A DNA stretch of 64,000 bases from Chryseobacterium phosphatilyticum (GCF_002899825.2 NZ_PPED02000001.1:868001-932000), one strand, 5' to 3'. Positions 53,875 through 62,418 are shown, counted from the first letter of the stretch. Made by a program: numbers and translations. Notes: generated by a model not told the origin, from the letters alone.

Positions 53875-54786
53875 TTAATTCACCAGATCCGGTTCAATCG
53901 GGTTGTTATCTTTTTGAAGCATTTCTTTCGTTCTTTTTTCCATCTCTCTGAATACCTGATTCGGGTCAGAGATTTCTTTTCCATCTGCAGTTTTTACCTT
54001 AAAAACAACTCTGTTACCTGATTCACCACCATTTTTCATCATCAGTTCACGCATATTTTTGGTAGGATCATTCACATAAGCTTTCCAGGCTTTTTTAAAC
54101 TGGTCTTTGGAAACCTCAATATCCTTTCCTCCCAGTCCGAGAACTTTTACATTTTCCGGCATCTGCATTTCTTTTTCTGTGTCCGGAGTTTTTACGGTCT
54201 TATTTCCGACCAATATCATGGTATGAGAGCCTGTACTATCTTCAAGTTTTATAATAAGTCCGGGTAATCCATAAAAAATATAAGGTCCGTCCTGAAAAGG
54301 AATATCTGTTGAAAACCAGGCAGTCCATTCTCTTCCGCCCAAACTAGCAGTGGCTTTTTGAGTATTATATTCCCCAATCTTTTGTTTTTCAGGCAATATT
54401 TTCCATTCCGGTTTTTTATCCTCCCGTATTTTATAATTATCCATGGAAATTTTTCTGAAAAGGTAGGTTTTAAAATCAGGATATGACTTGGACACCTTGT
54501 AAGAAACCTGTCCCGGTTTTTCACGTTTGTTGACACTTATGTTTCCACCGCCGGCTTTTAACTGTTTCTCCAGCTCTGCCCTTCCAATGGAATCTGCTAC
54601 AAATGTATCCTGACTATAATAATGAGATCCGTTTTTATCAATATCCAGCAACATCATTTCCTTTTTCACCTCTTCTTTATGATCAGAATCGGGGATAAAT
54701 TTATACTCATAAAAAAATCTGTTGACCTGCGCGCCGGCCATGATTCCCAGCAATAAAAAAAATAGAATTGTACTTTTACTTTTCAT
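53875..54786 (-). CDS. GLPGLI-family exported protein
   Basis: 303 aa. Signal peptide ends near IMAGAQ. It contains the family-naming motif in FYGLPGLIIKLED near residue 170, preceded by WTAWFSTDIPFQDGPYIF. The family is common in Bacteroidota and has no established function. 52 bp downstream of the M56 peptidase gene, from which it is separated by a hairpin terminator, so expression may be partly independent. Confidence 0.9.
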   Translation of the reverse strand: MKSKSTILFFLLLGIMAGAQVNRFFYEYKFIPDSDHKEEVKKEMMLLDIDKNGSHYYSQDTFVADSIGRAELEKQLKAGGGNISVNKREKPGQVSYKVSKSYPDFKTYLFRKISMDNYKIREDKKPEWKILPEKQKIGEYNTQKATASLGGREWTAWFSTDIPFQDGPYIFYGLPGLIIKLEDSTGSHTMILVGNKTVKTPDTEKEMQMPENVKVLGLGGKDIEVSKDQFKKAWKAYVNDPTKNMRELMMKNGGESGNRVVFKVKTADGKEISDPNQVFREMEKRTKEMLQKDNNPIEPDLVN

Positions 54787-54794
54787 ATGTATTA

Positions 54795-54829
54795 TAAAAA
54801 AAGCTTTGTCAATAGGATTGACAAAGCTT
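54795..54829 (-). terminator. terminator of the BlaI-M56 operon
   Basis: Perfect 12-pair stem AAGCTTTGTCAA / TTGACAAAGCTT; plus-strand A run gives the minus-strand U tract. Confidence 0.82.
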
Positions 54830-54838
54830 GGTGAAACT

Positions 54839-56698
54839 TTATTTCTTTGTCTGAATTCTTATCTCGTCATCAGTACCTTTTGCCAGATTTCTTTTGTTAA
54901 CGTTAATACTGGCGATAGTATCCGGGTTTAAGGAATTGGCTTCTTCTTTAGAAACCGGTCTTCCGTCGATATAGTATTTTATATTATCCGGTCCAATTAC
55001 CTTGAATTTCTTAATTCCATTCAGGCCTACATTTCCATTCCCGTCTTTTTTAATATAATCCGCCTGCATAATCATTACTTTAGGAGAACCTGTGGTGGTG
55101 GTAAAGCTCATATTTCTGAAATTGTTCACGCTTTCTTTGGCTACCTTTTCAGCCTCAATCTTTGCTTTTTCAGCTTCCTTTCTTATTTTATCAGCATCCA
55201 GTCTGATTCTATCACTTTCACCCCTTACTTTATCTGCTTCCTGCCTTGCTTTATCGCTTTCTTTTCTTGCTTTTTCACTTTCTTTGAGCGCTTTTTTGGC
55301 ATCTTTCATTGCTTTGCGGACTTCTTCTTTTTCTTTAGGGCTTAAGTCTTTATAATAGGAAACATTGCTATCTTTAAAGTAGGCCACTTTAGGACTTTTC
55401 GGAGAAGATAGAGGAGCTGCATGTTCTGTTGGTTCAGCTGGCGGATCAGGAAAATCAACATCTACATCGATATTGGAAAGATCCGGAATTTCAACCTTCA
55501 TATTTTCAATTTCCTGCATTTTGTTTTTCCATTCCGGAGATCTGAAATATTCTGTAGTTGCTTTTAAAGCAGCATTGTCTGCTAACTTTCCTATTTCTCC
55601 GGCAAGATCATTGATTTCTTTTATTTTTTTGTTAAAAGCATCACTTCCCGGCTTTAGCTTATCGAGCTCTTTTCCTTTTTTATCAATTTTCTTTTCAATT
55701 TCAGCCAGTTTTTTGTCATCACCAGGATTCATCGCTTTTGATTCCAGGGTTTGATGTTCTGTTTTCTCAGACTTTACAGTGTCTTTCTGTATCTGTGAAA
55801 CGGCTTGCTTAATGGAAAGGTTTGTTTCTTCAATTTCTTTGTTCTTTGCATTCACCAGGTAAGCGAAAGCAATAGTAAAGACAACCGGCAGGGCAAAAAT
55901 TCTTCGCGCATACCCGAATTTGGTTTTTGGTTTTTGTAGCATCTTAAGTCTTTTTTTAAGGTTTGAACTAAGAAACGGACTGGTGGCAGGCAACTGTGTT
56001 CCGGAAAAGTGGCTTGCCAAAAGCATCTGCGCAAATGCTTTTGTGTCCGAATGTTTTACGGCTTTTTTATCAGCCAGATATTCATGTATTAAGTTAATTT
56101 CTTTTTTGATCAGATGAAAGAACGGATTGAACCAGAAAACGGAGGTCATCAATTCAATAAATATTTTATCAAATGAGTGTTTCTGTTCAATATGCACCAT
56201 TTCATGTTTTAAAATCTGTTTTCCAATATCAGAATTCAATATAATTGTATTCTTCCAGAAAAGATTTTTAAAGTATGAAAAAGGAGCTTCAGTCAGGTCT
56301 GTACGGTAAAAATTGATCCCGTCAAAACTTTCTTTCTGAAACTGTTTTTTAAACTGCTGGATTCTAAAAATCCCATAAATCAATTTCCCTAAAAGATAGA
56401 GAGAAACCAGTCCCAGAGTTGAAAAAATAATGTTAAAATAAAGGTTACCATTGTTTAAGTTTTTTTCTGTATTAAAATTCTGAATTTTATCAAGAAGCAT
56501 ATACATATCATTATTCACCTCTATCGTAAAATCTTCTACTTTGATAAGCGGTAAAAGCAGCGATATCAACATTGCAGACAGCAGATAAAATCTGTTATAA
56601 TGATGGAACGTCTTGTCTTTTAAAGACAACTGATAGTACAAAAATGTTACACCAGAACATAAAATTACTTTTCCAAAGTACAATAGTAGAGCTTCCAT
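54839..56698 (-). CDS. BlaR1-type M56 membrane peptidase with coiled coil and plug-like tail
   Basis: 619 aa. Membrane helices at about 1-24, 36-52, 88-110 and 272-288; the M56 zinc motif HEMVH at 165-169 lies between helices 3 and 4, as in BlaR1/MecR1. No penicillin-binding sensor domain follows. Instead there is a Lys/Glu-rich segment (about 300-380), a long coiled coil of ESDKARQEAD-type heptads (about 452-520) and a tail YYIDGRPVSKEEANSLNPDT-IASINV (about 574-602) like the plug motif of TonB-dependent receptors. It presumably cleaves the partner BlaI-like repressor on signal (inference). 5 bp after blaI-like gene. Confidence 0.9.
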   Translation of the reverse strand: MEALLLYFGKVILCSGVTFLYYQLSLKDKTFHHYNRFYLLSAMLISLLLPLIKVEDFTIEVNNDMYMLLDKIQNFNTEKNLNNGNLYFNIIFSTLGLVSLYLLGKLIYGIFRIQQFKKQFQKESFDGINFYRTDLTEAPFSYFKNLFWKNTIILNSDIGKQILKHEMVHIEQKHSFDKIFIELMTSVFWFNPFFHLIKKEINLIHEYLADKKAVKHSDTKAFAQMLLASHFSGTQLPATSPFLSSNLKKRLKMLQKPKTKFGYARRIFALPVVFTIAFAYLVNAKNKEIEETNLSIKQAVSQIQKDTVKSEKTEHQTLESKAMNPGDDKKLAEIEKKIDKKGKELDKLKPGSDAFNKKIKEINDLAGEIGKLADNAALKATTEYFRSPEWKNKMQEIENMKVEIPDLSNIDVDVDFPDPPAEPTEHAAPLSSPKSPKVAYFKDSNVSYYKDLSPKEKEEVRKAMKDAKKALKESEKARKESDKARQEADKVRGESDRIRLDADKIRKEAEKAKIEAEKVAKESVNNFRNMSFTTTTGSPKVMIMQADYIKKDGNGNVGLNGIKKFKVIGPDNIKYYIDGRPVSKEEANSLNPDTIASINVNKRNLAKGTDDEIRIQTKK

Positions 56699-56703
56699 GG
56701 TTA

Positions 56704-57069
56704 TTAATTTTTCTTTTTGAGTTCATCCAGCAACATTTCAAGATCCTCTACAGTCATTTCATTCTTTTCTACCAAAAATGAAACGGCACTTTTGTAGGAC
56801 CCTTTAAAATAGTTTTTTACAAGACTTTTCATCGTTTTCCCTGAATATTGTTCTTTGGATACCAACGGAAAATATTCATGTTGTCTTCCATAAACATGAA
56901 AATCTACGAATTCTTTGTCCTTCAATACTTTTAAAATTGTTGAAACAGTATTGGTATGAGGTTTGGGCTCAGGGAAAAGATCAAGAACATCTTTAAGAAA
57001 TCCTTTTTCAATTTTCCATAGATACTGCATTACCTGCTCCTCTGCTTTTGTTAAAGTTTGAATTTTCAT
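56704..57069 (-). CDS. BlaI/MecI/CopY-family repressor
   Basis: 121 aa, full length. N-terminal winged helix (LTKAEEQVMQYLWKIEKGFL, then TNTVSTILKVLKDKEFVDFH) and a C-terminal dimerisation helix region (MKSLVKNYFKGSYKSAVSFL). First gene of the BlaI-M56 pair (5 bp gap). Its promoter contains a TACA-N2-TGTA site, the known core recognised by BlaI/MecI/CopY proteins, so autoregulation is likely. No beta-lactamase gene is adjacent, so the regulon is elsewhere or concerns envelope stress. Confidence 0.94.
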   Translation of the reverse strand: MKIQTLTKAEEQVMQYLWKIEKGFLKDVLDLFPEPKPHTNTVSTILKVLKDKEFVDFHVYGRQHEYFPLVSKEQYSGKTMKSLVKNYFKGSYKSAVSFLVEKNEMTVEDLEMLLDELKKKN

Positions 57070-57115
57070 ATCCTGTTCATTTATTGTTATAATGATATCA
57101 AGTACTCAATTTTCA

Positions 57116-57145
57116 TATCACTAATAAATTAGTTATACAAATGTA
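57116..57145. promoter_or_regulatory. candidate BlaI operators
   Basis: Two adjoining palindromes: TACAAATGTA (57136-57145, the BlaI/CopY core TACA-N2-TGTA) and a 22 bp near-perfect palindrome around ACTAATAAATTAGT (57116-57137, arms 9 of 10). TATCACTAA (57116-57124) also recurs inverted as TTAGTGATA at 57176-57184, on the far side of the -33 box. Confidence 0.55.
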
Positions 57146-57168
57146 GAAATAAATCTGAATAGAACAAC
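57138..57168 (-). promoter_or_regulatory. promoter of the BlaI-M56 operon
   Basis: Minus strand: TTG (57167-57165), 19 bp, TACATTTG (57145-57138). The -7 box is part of the operator palindrome. Leader of about 60 nt. Confidence 0.6.
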
Positions 57169-57403
57169 TATTTTTTTAGTGATAAAACATTATTGAAACA
57201 TAAATAACTGAAAATCAATAAAATAAATTTACATAAAATATATTAATTTTTCATTGGAGTCAAATTATCACCTAGCTAATCAGCATAAAAATAGCTGTTT
57301 CAACCTCAATTTCTTAAAACTTGTTAATTTTTATTAAATAAAATTAAAATGAATTTGTTTAAACCGGGAAATTATATTTATTTTAGTGCTTTAAAAATTT
57401 CTC

Positions 57404-57988
57404 ATGAAAAGATATAATTTATTGATTGTACTATTACTGCTAATTTTTAACATTACTACGGCACAAAAGAAAAGCTCTTCTCCCGCTGCCGATCTTAGTA
57501 TATTAAAGGATACAAAATCAAAAATCGAAGCTACCGTTCCATTGGTTATTAAACATCTACAGACTATCGCTACCAAAGAAGGAGATAATACTATTGTCAA
57601 CAACGGGAAAGTTGCCGTAGGTAAAGAATATGGCATTTTAGAATCTGAGTGGTACTTATACAGAAACAATATGAAGAACTGTATTTTAAACAACTCTTCC
57701 AAGAAAGCTAAAAAATGTATGGAATACCATACTCAGTATTTAAGAAACACCTTTATCAATTACAATAATTATATTTCAAATCTTACCAAGAAGAATGGTT
57801 ACCTGGGAGTAGAAGGGGATACAAAATTTGATTTCAAACCGGCAGATATCACGACAAAATTAAGTGAAGCTTACTTTAATGCCTATGATGCAGCCGCAAG
57901 AATGAAAGCCGATCAGAAAAGGGAATTTTTGGGACAGACAATGTCTGATGATAATAAACTTACTCCTTATAATCAGCTTGCTCAATAG
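57404..57988 (+). CDS. exported hypothetical protein
   Basis: 194 aa. Signal peptide (LLIVLLLLIFNITTAQ). The mature part is basic and helical, with two Cys (KNCILNNSSKKAKKCMEYHT) that could form a disulfide. No family recognised. Divergent from the BlaI operon, so it might share its regulation; followed by a 14-pair hairpin. Confidence 0.72.
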   Translation: MKRYNLLIVLLLLIFNITTAQKKSSSPAADLSILKDTKSKIEATVPLVIKHLQTIATKEGDNTIVNNGKVAVGKEYGILESEWYLYRNNMKNCILNNSSKKAKKCMEYHTQYLRNTFINYNNYISNLTKKNGYLGVEGDTKFDFKPADITTKLSEAYFNAYDAAARMKADQKREFLGQTMSDDNKLTPYNQLAQ

Positions 57989-58006
57989 AAGCAATCATAA
58001 TAAAAT

Positions 58007-58040
58007 AACAAAGAGAACTACAGATGTAGTTCTCTTTGTT
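58007..58040. terminator. hairpin after the exported hypothetical gene
   Basis: Perfect 14-pair stem AACAAAGAGAACTA / TAGTTCTCTTTGTT with a 6-base loop; the U tract is short. Confidence 0.72.
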
Positions 58041-58051
58041 ATTTAAAGCAA

Positions 58052-58183
58052 AAAACCTCCGCCGGAAAAAGCAGTTTTGTGGTACTAATCATAAAACTTC
58101 GGGGAAAAAGTAGAAATCGGCGGAGATTTTATTGCAAACACTCTTACAGGATCAAACTGTCCTACCCATGACCTGTAAGAGCA
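58052..58183 (-). ncRNA. candidate structured RNA of unknown type
   Basis: Two strong nested or adjacent helices in a gene-free stretch between convergent genes. CTCCGCCG (58057-58064) pairs with CGGCGGAG (58118-58125) and is extended by AAAA/TTTT. CTCTTACAGG (58141-58150) pairs with CCTGTAAGAG (58172-58181), extended by ATTG/CAAT with a bulge. Read on the minus strand, the first helix ends in GGAGG then six T, like an intrinsic terminator, which sets the proposed strand. I cannot match it to a known RNA family; it could also be a dispersed DNA repeat. Confidence 0.35.
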
Positions 58184-58311
58184 ATACAAAAATAGAATTA
58201 TGTGCTCTACCTGTAGAAAAATACCTGTAGAATTAAATCCTATACTTTGTAGAAGTAATACTACTTAAAGATATTGGTAATTCTGTGCTTTCTGTTAGTT
58301 TTAGTTTTAAC

Positions 58312-58758
58312 TTATTTCCACCAATAGTAATAATTATGCAGCCCGTCATATTCAAAACTGCAACGGGGATATAATGTATTTCCAATATCATTGGTTTTCT
58401 CGGTTTCCAGCATCAGTCCACAGGCTCCTGTCTCTTCACACCATTGTTTACTACGGTTAATAAGAGCTACCGACAATCCTTTCCCTCTGTAATCCGGATG
58501 TACAAATAAATCACTCAGCAACCACTGTTTTTGCAATCTGGTATAGTGAAACAATTTATAAAGCTGTACAAAACCTACAGCCTTTCCGTCAGCCATGGTC
58601 AGAAAAATATCAGATTCGCTGTTTAAAAATCTTTCTTTAAGAAAAGCCTTTCCTTTTTCCACATCAGATTCCTGTCTGTAAAAAACACGATACAGGTTGA
58701 ATAATTCTGCTGTTTCATCAAGATCCTCAAGACTTGCTTTTTTAATACTGTAATTCAT
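58312..58758 (-). CDS. GNAT-family N-acetyltransferase
   Basis: 148 aa. Acetyl-CoA-binding motif A in LLSDLFVHPDYRGKGLSVAL (RGKG loop) and the motif B end CSFEYDGLHNYYYWWK. Substrate unknown. Divergent from the 2OG oxygenase gene. A minus-strand -7 box TACTTTTG lies at 58792-58785. Confidence 0.88.
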   Translation of the reverse strand: MNYSIKKASLEDLDETAELFNLYRVFYRQESDVEKGKAFLKERFLNSESDIFLTMADGKAVGFVQLYKLFHYTRLQKQWLLSDLFVHPDYRGKGLSVALINRSKQWCEETGACGLMLETEKTNDIGNTLYPRCSFEYDGLHNYYYWWK

Positions 58759-58869
58759 CGTTATATTTATTTAGTTTGACAATGCAAAAGTATTTCTAAA
58801 AAGCCCCCTTTTTATCATCCAGATTAAAGCTATATCGCTGGTCCAGCTTTTTTTCAACAAAACAAATAC

Positions 58870-58906
58870 CACATGTTTCGGATTTTCTACCCGGAAATAA
58901 CATGTG
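58870..58906. promoter_or_regulatory. inverted repeat in the 2OG-oxygenase promoter region
   Basis: CACATGTT (58870-58877) and AACATGTG (58899-58906) are exact inverted copies, with CGG/CCG inner pairs. They end at a GATCTTTG -7-like box (58906-58913), 19 bp before the ATG. Plausible operator; regulator unknown. Confidence 0.35.
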
Positions 58907-58931
58907 ATCTTTGCAGGATAAAACAAAATAA

Positions 58932-59645
58932 ATGACATCAATTATCCAGAAAATAGAAGATACTGATTGGCAAAACATTACAGAAGAGATGCACCAAAAC
59001 GGATATGCCCTGATTCCCGGTGTATTAACTGAAGAAGACTGTCAGTCATTAATCTTAGCTTATGATCAAGCTTCATTATATCGTAAAACGGTTATCATGG
59101 CGAGACATCGTTTCGGCCTGGGTGAGTACAGGTACTTTGATTATCCATTACCGGATTTAATCCAAAATCTAAGAACCCACCTATATCCACATCTTGCTTC
59201 TATCGCTAATTCATGGTTTAAAGCCTTACATATTGATATGCACTATCCGTCAAAACACTCAGCGTTTTTACAGCAATGTCATTCTGCTAATCAACAAAAA
59301 GCAACTGTTTTGATCCTAAAATATGGAGAAGGAGGCTTCAACACACTACATCAGGATTTGTATGGTGACATCTATTTTCCCATTCAAGCTGTATTGATGT
59401 TAAGCGATCCGGACAAAGATTTTACGGGAGGAGAATTTGTATTGACTCAGCAGGTTCCAAGAGCTCAATCCAAAGCAATTGTCATAAAGCCTAAAAAAGG
59501 AGATGTTCTTATCTTTACTACAAATTTTAAACCTGAAAAAGGGAGTAAAGGATATTACAGGGTACATATGAAACACGGTGTAAGTGAAGTAAAACAAGGT
59601 AAACGCTATGCATTGGGAATCATCTTCCATGATGCAACGAGTTAG
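58932..59645 (+). CDS. 2OG-Fe(II) oxygenase (Oxygenase-NA type)
   Basis: 237 aa double-stranded beta-helix dioxygenase. Iron ligands HQD (LHQDLYGDIYF, near 141-143) and a distal His in YRVHMKHGVSEV, with Arg for 2-oxoglutarate in KQGKRYALGIIFHD. It resembles the 'Oxygenase-NA' 2OG family predicted to act on nucleic acids. The next gene, 49 bp on, is a stand-alone Ada zinc domain, which supports an alkylation-repair or base-demethylation role (inference). Confidence 0.85.
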   Translation: MTSIIQKIEDTDWQNITEEMHQNGYALIPGVLTEEDCQSLILAYDQASLYRKTVIMARHRFGLGEYRYFDYPLPDLIQNLRTHLYPHLASIANSWFKALHIDMHYPSKHSAFLQQCHSANQQKATVLILKYGEGGFNTLHQDLYGDIYFPIQAVLMLSDPDKDFTGGEFVLTQQVPRAQSKAIVIKPKKGDVLIFTTNFKPEKGSKGYYRVHMKHGVSEVKQGKRYALGIIFHDATS

Positions 59646-59694
59646 TCTTAAAAACACATCTGAATTGTTTGTACAAAACATTTAATTAAAAATC

Positions 59695-59949
59695 ATGATT
59701 TATCATTCCCAAATATCATCCAAAAGCTTAAGAAGTAAGATCCACAATCATGAAATTGGCCTTGGAGGAAATAGAAAACTAAAGATTTATGGATTACTCA
59801 GTTGTCAATCAGGAAAAAGAATGAAAATAGAAAACAGAGTTTTTTTTTCAAATGAATATGAAGCATTAAAAAACAAATATCGTCCCTGTGGACATTGTAT
59901 GAGAAAAGAATATAAAATATGGAAGGCAATACATCTGAACATAAAATAA
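59695..59949 (+). CDS. stand-alone Ada metal-binding domain protein
   Basis: 84 aa. It matches the N-terminal Ada zinc domain: GNRKLKIYGLLSCQSGKRMK followed by RPCGHCMRKEYKIWK. In E. coli Ada four Cys bind zinc and one accepts methyl from phosphotriesters; here three are seen (one in SCQSGKR, two in CGHC), with Ser-Gly in place of the second. No AraC or methyltransferase domain follows. It probably cooperates with the upstream oxygenase. Confidence 0.85.
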   Translation: MIYHSQISSKSLRSKIHNHEIGLGGNRKLKIYGLLSCQSGKRMKIENRVFFSNEYEALKNKYRPCGHCMRKEYKIWKAIHLNIK

Positions 59950-60210
59950 AAGCAATTGTAAGAGAGCAAACCAACCCAGATCTCATATCAATATTCCGTG
60001 TGTTTGATATATAGAGCAAAAAGTGAAAAAAAAATTTAAATTCAATTGAAAATGCGTGTATTTATCATATATCACAATTAAGTTACATACAATAAAAATT
60101 AAAATAAAACCACCAATAAACAATTATAAATAATTTATTAATAAAATTAAGCATATTATTTAATTAAATTCATACATTAGCTCTTACATCAAATCAAAAA
60201 ACAGTTAATC

Positions 60211-61224
60211 ATGAATTATGAAAATTTCAGTACTCTTGAACTGCTACGTAAGCAGTTCAGATACCCCTTCCCAACACTAAAAAACCCCAATGCAGAACAA
60301 CTGCAAGAGGTTACTGAGAACCAATGGATCGATGGAGAATATTTATGGCTTTATGAACAGAATCCAGATCTTCGTAAAAAATACAAAAAAACCAAAACAG
60401 CACATATTGCTGCGCAATGGTTCCCTACCGCATCTCCTGAAAGATTTAAACCTATCTGCAGGCTGATGTTGTGGACGTTATACAATGATGATCTTTATGA
60501 AGAGAGCGATCCTAATGATATCGAATATGTACATATTCAATCAGTAGCAATTTTAAATGGTGAAATGACCGCTGCAGAATCCGGAATACCTTTAGGATCA
60601 ATGCTAGCTTCCCTGAGAGAAGAGTTGTTACAGTTTATTCCACAAGAATCTATCTCTCGTTTTACCCACATGATCAGCAGATACTTCAGAGGTCTGGAAA
60701 CAGAGTTAAAGTATAAAAAAAGTAAAACTTATCCCACGGTAGCAGAATGCATTACGTTACGTGAAAATTCTATATGCCTCTATCCGTTCCTGCAGCTGAC
60801 AGAACTTGAGACCGGCATTATTCTTCCTCCTGAAATACATGAGCATCCGGTAATCCAGCGTTTGCAAGCATTAGCCTGCCATCTGGTAACATTTTTCAAC
60901 GAGGTACAGTCAGTCATAAAAGATGAGGCAACAGATAGCATCTATTATAATATCGTAAAAGTGCTTCAACATGAACGACAAATGTCATTGAAGGAAGCCT
61001 GCCTTGAAGATCTTCGCTTACACAATGAAGACCTCAAAGAATTTCTGGAGTTGCAAGCCTCACTACCTGATTTTGGAATATGGCAGGATGCGGTTGTTAA
61101 CTGGGTACATTATATGAGCATGGTTCTAAGCGGCTGGAAGAATATTTCCACGAAACTGGATCGGTATAACCAAGCTGAATTTCCAGGAGCGACGGAGCTC
61201 AAGGCAAAACTCGATCAGATATAA
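60211..61224 (+). CDS. class I terpene synthase (copy 1)
   Basis: 337 aa, the size of bacterial sesqui-/diterpene cyclases. Metal motif NDDLYEE with Asp93/Asp94. The second metal motif is variant: Asn230-Glu-x-x-Ser234-x3-Asp238, where NDxxSxxxE is usual. Pyrophosphate-sensor Arg184 lies 46 residues before Asn230, and an RY pair occurs in KLDRYNQ. It cyclises a prenyl diphosphate in the cytoplasm; product unknown. 58 bp before the second synthase, probably one operon. Confidence 0.92.
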   Translation: MNYENFSTLELLRKQFRYPFPTLKNPNAEQLQEVTENQWIDGEYLWLYEQNPDLRKKYKKTKTAHIAAQWFPTASPERFKPICRLMLWTLYNDDLYEESDPNDIEYVHIQSVAILNGEMTAAESGIPLGSMLASLREELLQFIPQESISRFTHMISRYFRGLETELKYKKSKTYPTVAECITLRENSICLYPFLQLTELETGIILPPEIHEHPVIQRLQALACHLVTFFNEVQSVIKDEATDSIYYNIVKVLQHERQMSLKEACLEDLRLHNEDLKEFLELQASLPDFGIWQDAVVNWVHYMSMVLSGWKNISTKLDRYNQAEFPGATELKAKLDQI

Positions 61225-61282
61225 ATAAAACAGTAATTAAAAACTGTTGTACTATATTTCACCCATTTAAATTCAAAACAAT

Positions 61283-62275
61283 ATGACACCAGAAGAATAT
61301 AATTCAAAAGATTATTTACCCCGTGGGTATTATCCTTGGCCAGATCTTATCAATCCACATGCAGAACAGATGGGGAAAGATATGGATGGATGGATTGATA
61401 ATGACTATACTTTCCTTACAGAAAAACAACGTGAAACATACAAAAAAATGAAATTGCACATGTGTACCGCACGTATGTGGCCCGACTTAACCTATGAGCA
61501 GACCATTCCATGCAACAGGTTTATGCTCCAGTATGTTGCTCTTGATGATCAAGTAGAAAATTCTTCTCTTGAAGAAATCCAACAGTTACGGATTCGTTGT
61601 GTAGATATTCTTAAAGGCGATCAGCCAAAGTCGGATGAAAATGCACTTTATCAGCATATGGCATTAATTAGAGATGAATTCCGTGCGTTCATGCCAGATC
61701 TATGGGTTGAACGTTTCATCTATTATTTCTATCAATCTTTCAGATATGGGATTGAACTGGAATATCCTTATAAAATAGCGCAACACCCCCCGTCACTCAC
61801 ACTTTTCAAAACCATTCGCGAGTATTCCGTTCTTATGCGTCCATATTTAATCTTGGGTGAAATTGAATCAGGTCTTGTTCTTCCGGAACATATTTTTGAA
61901 CATGTTGTTGTTCAAAAAATGATATCTCATATGACCTTAGTTGTTGCATGGCAAAATGACATTCATTCTCTGCCAAAAGAAATGGCAAAGGGAACGGAAG
62001 TTTTTAATCTTGTTTTTGTATTGCAACAAGAATATAATCTTTCATTAAAGGATGCTTGTGACCGCGCATTTTGCATACATAATGAAGAAATGGAAAAATT
62101 ACTTGCTTTACATGCCGAGTACCGTGAATTTGGTGAGTATCAAGAGCATGTTGATAAATTTGTTCATTATGCAGGAGTGGGATTGCAGGGAGTAAATTCT
62201 TTTTATCTGGAAACTGAAAGATACCGACATGGCGGAGTGGGATTTGCCTGGCCAGAGGCTGAAACTAAAATGTAA
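61283..62275 (+). CDS. class I terpene synthase (copy 2)
   Basis: 330 aa. Canonical motifs: DDQVE at Asp88-Glu92, NDIHSLPKE at Asn225-Glu233, sensor Arg179 46 residues before Asn225, and RY in ETERYRHGG. Same fold and layout as the preceding gene but well diverged, so an old duplication or separate acquisition with a different product. No prenyl-diphosphate synthase or P450 lies beside it. Confidence 0.94.
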   Translation: MTPEEYNSKDYLPRGYYPWPDLINPHAEQMGKDMDGWIDNDYTFLTEKQRETYKKMKLHMCTARMWPDLTYEQTIPCNRFMLQYVALDDQVENSSLEEIQQLRIRCVDILKGDQPKSDENALYQHMALIRDEFRAFMPDLWVERFIYYFYQSFRYGIELEYPYKIAQHPPSLTLFKTIREYSVLMRPYLILGEIESGLVLPEHIFEHVVVQKMISHMTLVVAWQNDIHSLPKEMAKGTEVFNLVFVLQQEYNLSLKDACDRAFCIHNEEMEKLLALHAEYREFGEYQEHVDKFVHYAGVGLQGVNSFYLETERYRHGGVGFAWPEAETKM

Positions 62276-62308
62276 ATAAAATTTTTTATTCCCTATATCT
62301 GATGAAAA

Positions 62309-62341
62309 AAAAGAGAAGCAATGTTATATTGCTTCTCTTTT
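62309..62341. terminator. bidirectional terminator between terpene synthase and tRNA array
   Basis: Perfect 14-pair stem AAAAGAGAAGCAAT / ATTGCTTCTCTTTT with a 5-base loop; A/T tracts serve both strands. Confidence 0.85.
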
Positions 62342-62345
62342 TTAG

Positions 62346-62418
<73 letters not shown>

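Larger units (their letters stand above)
57070..57403. other. 334 bp AT-rich divergent intergenic region
   Basis: Holds the BlaI-operon promoter and operators (57116-57184). The remaining part, 57190-57403, is very AT-rich with a TTTG at 57354 and an imperfect TATATTTA box at 57373 that might serve the plus-strand gene. No RNA gene recognised. Confidence 0.5.

Noticed and set aside
55092..55355. Ser/Leu-rich plus-strand frame of 87 codons
   Set aside because: It is the complement of the Lys/Glu heptad coiled coil of the M56 protein; repeats on the coding strand explain it.
58168..58230. 20-codon plus-strand frame (Met-Thr-Cys-Lys start) in the structured region
   Set aside because: Too short to distinguish from chance and it overlaps the stronger RNA-structure explanation.
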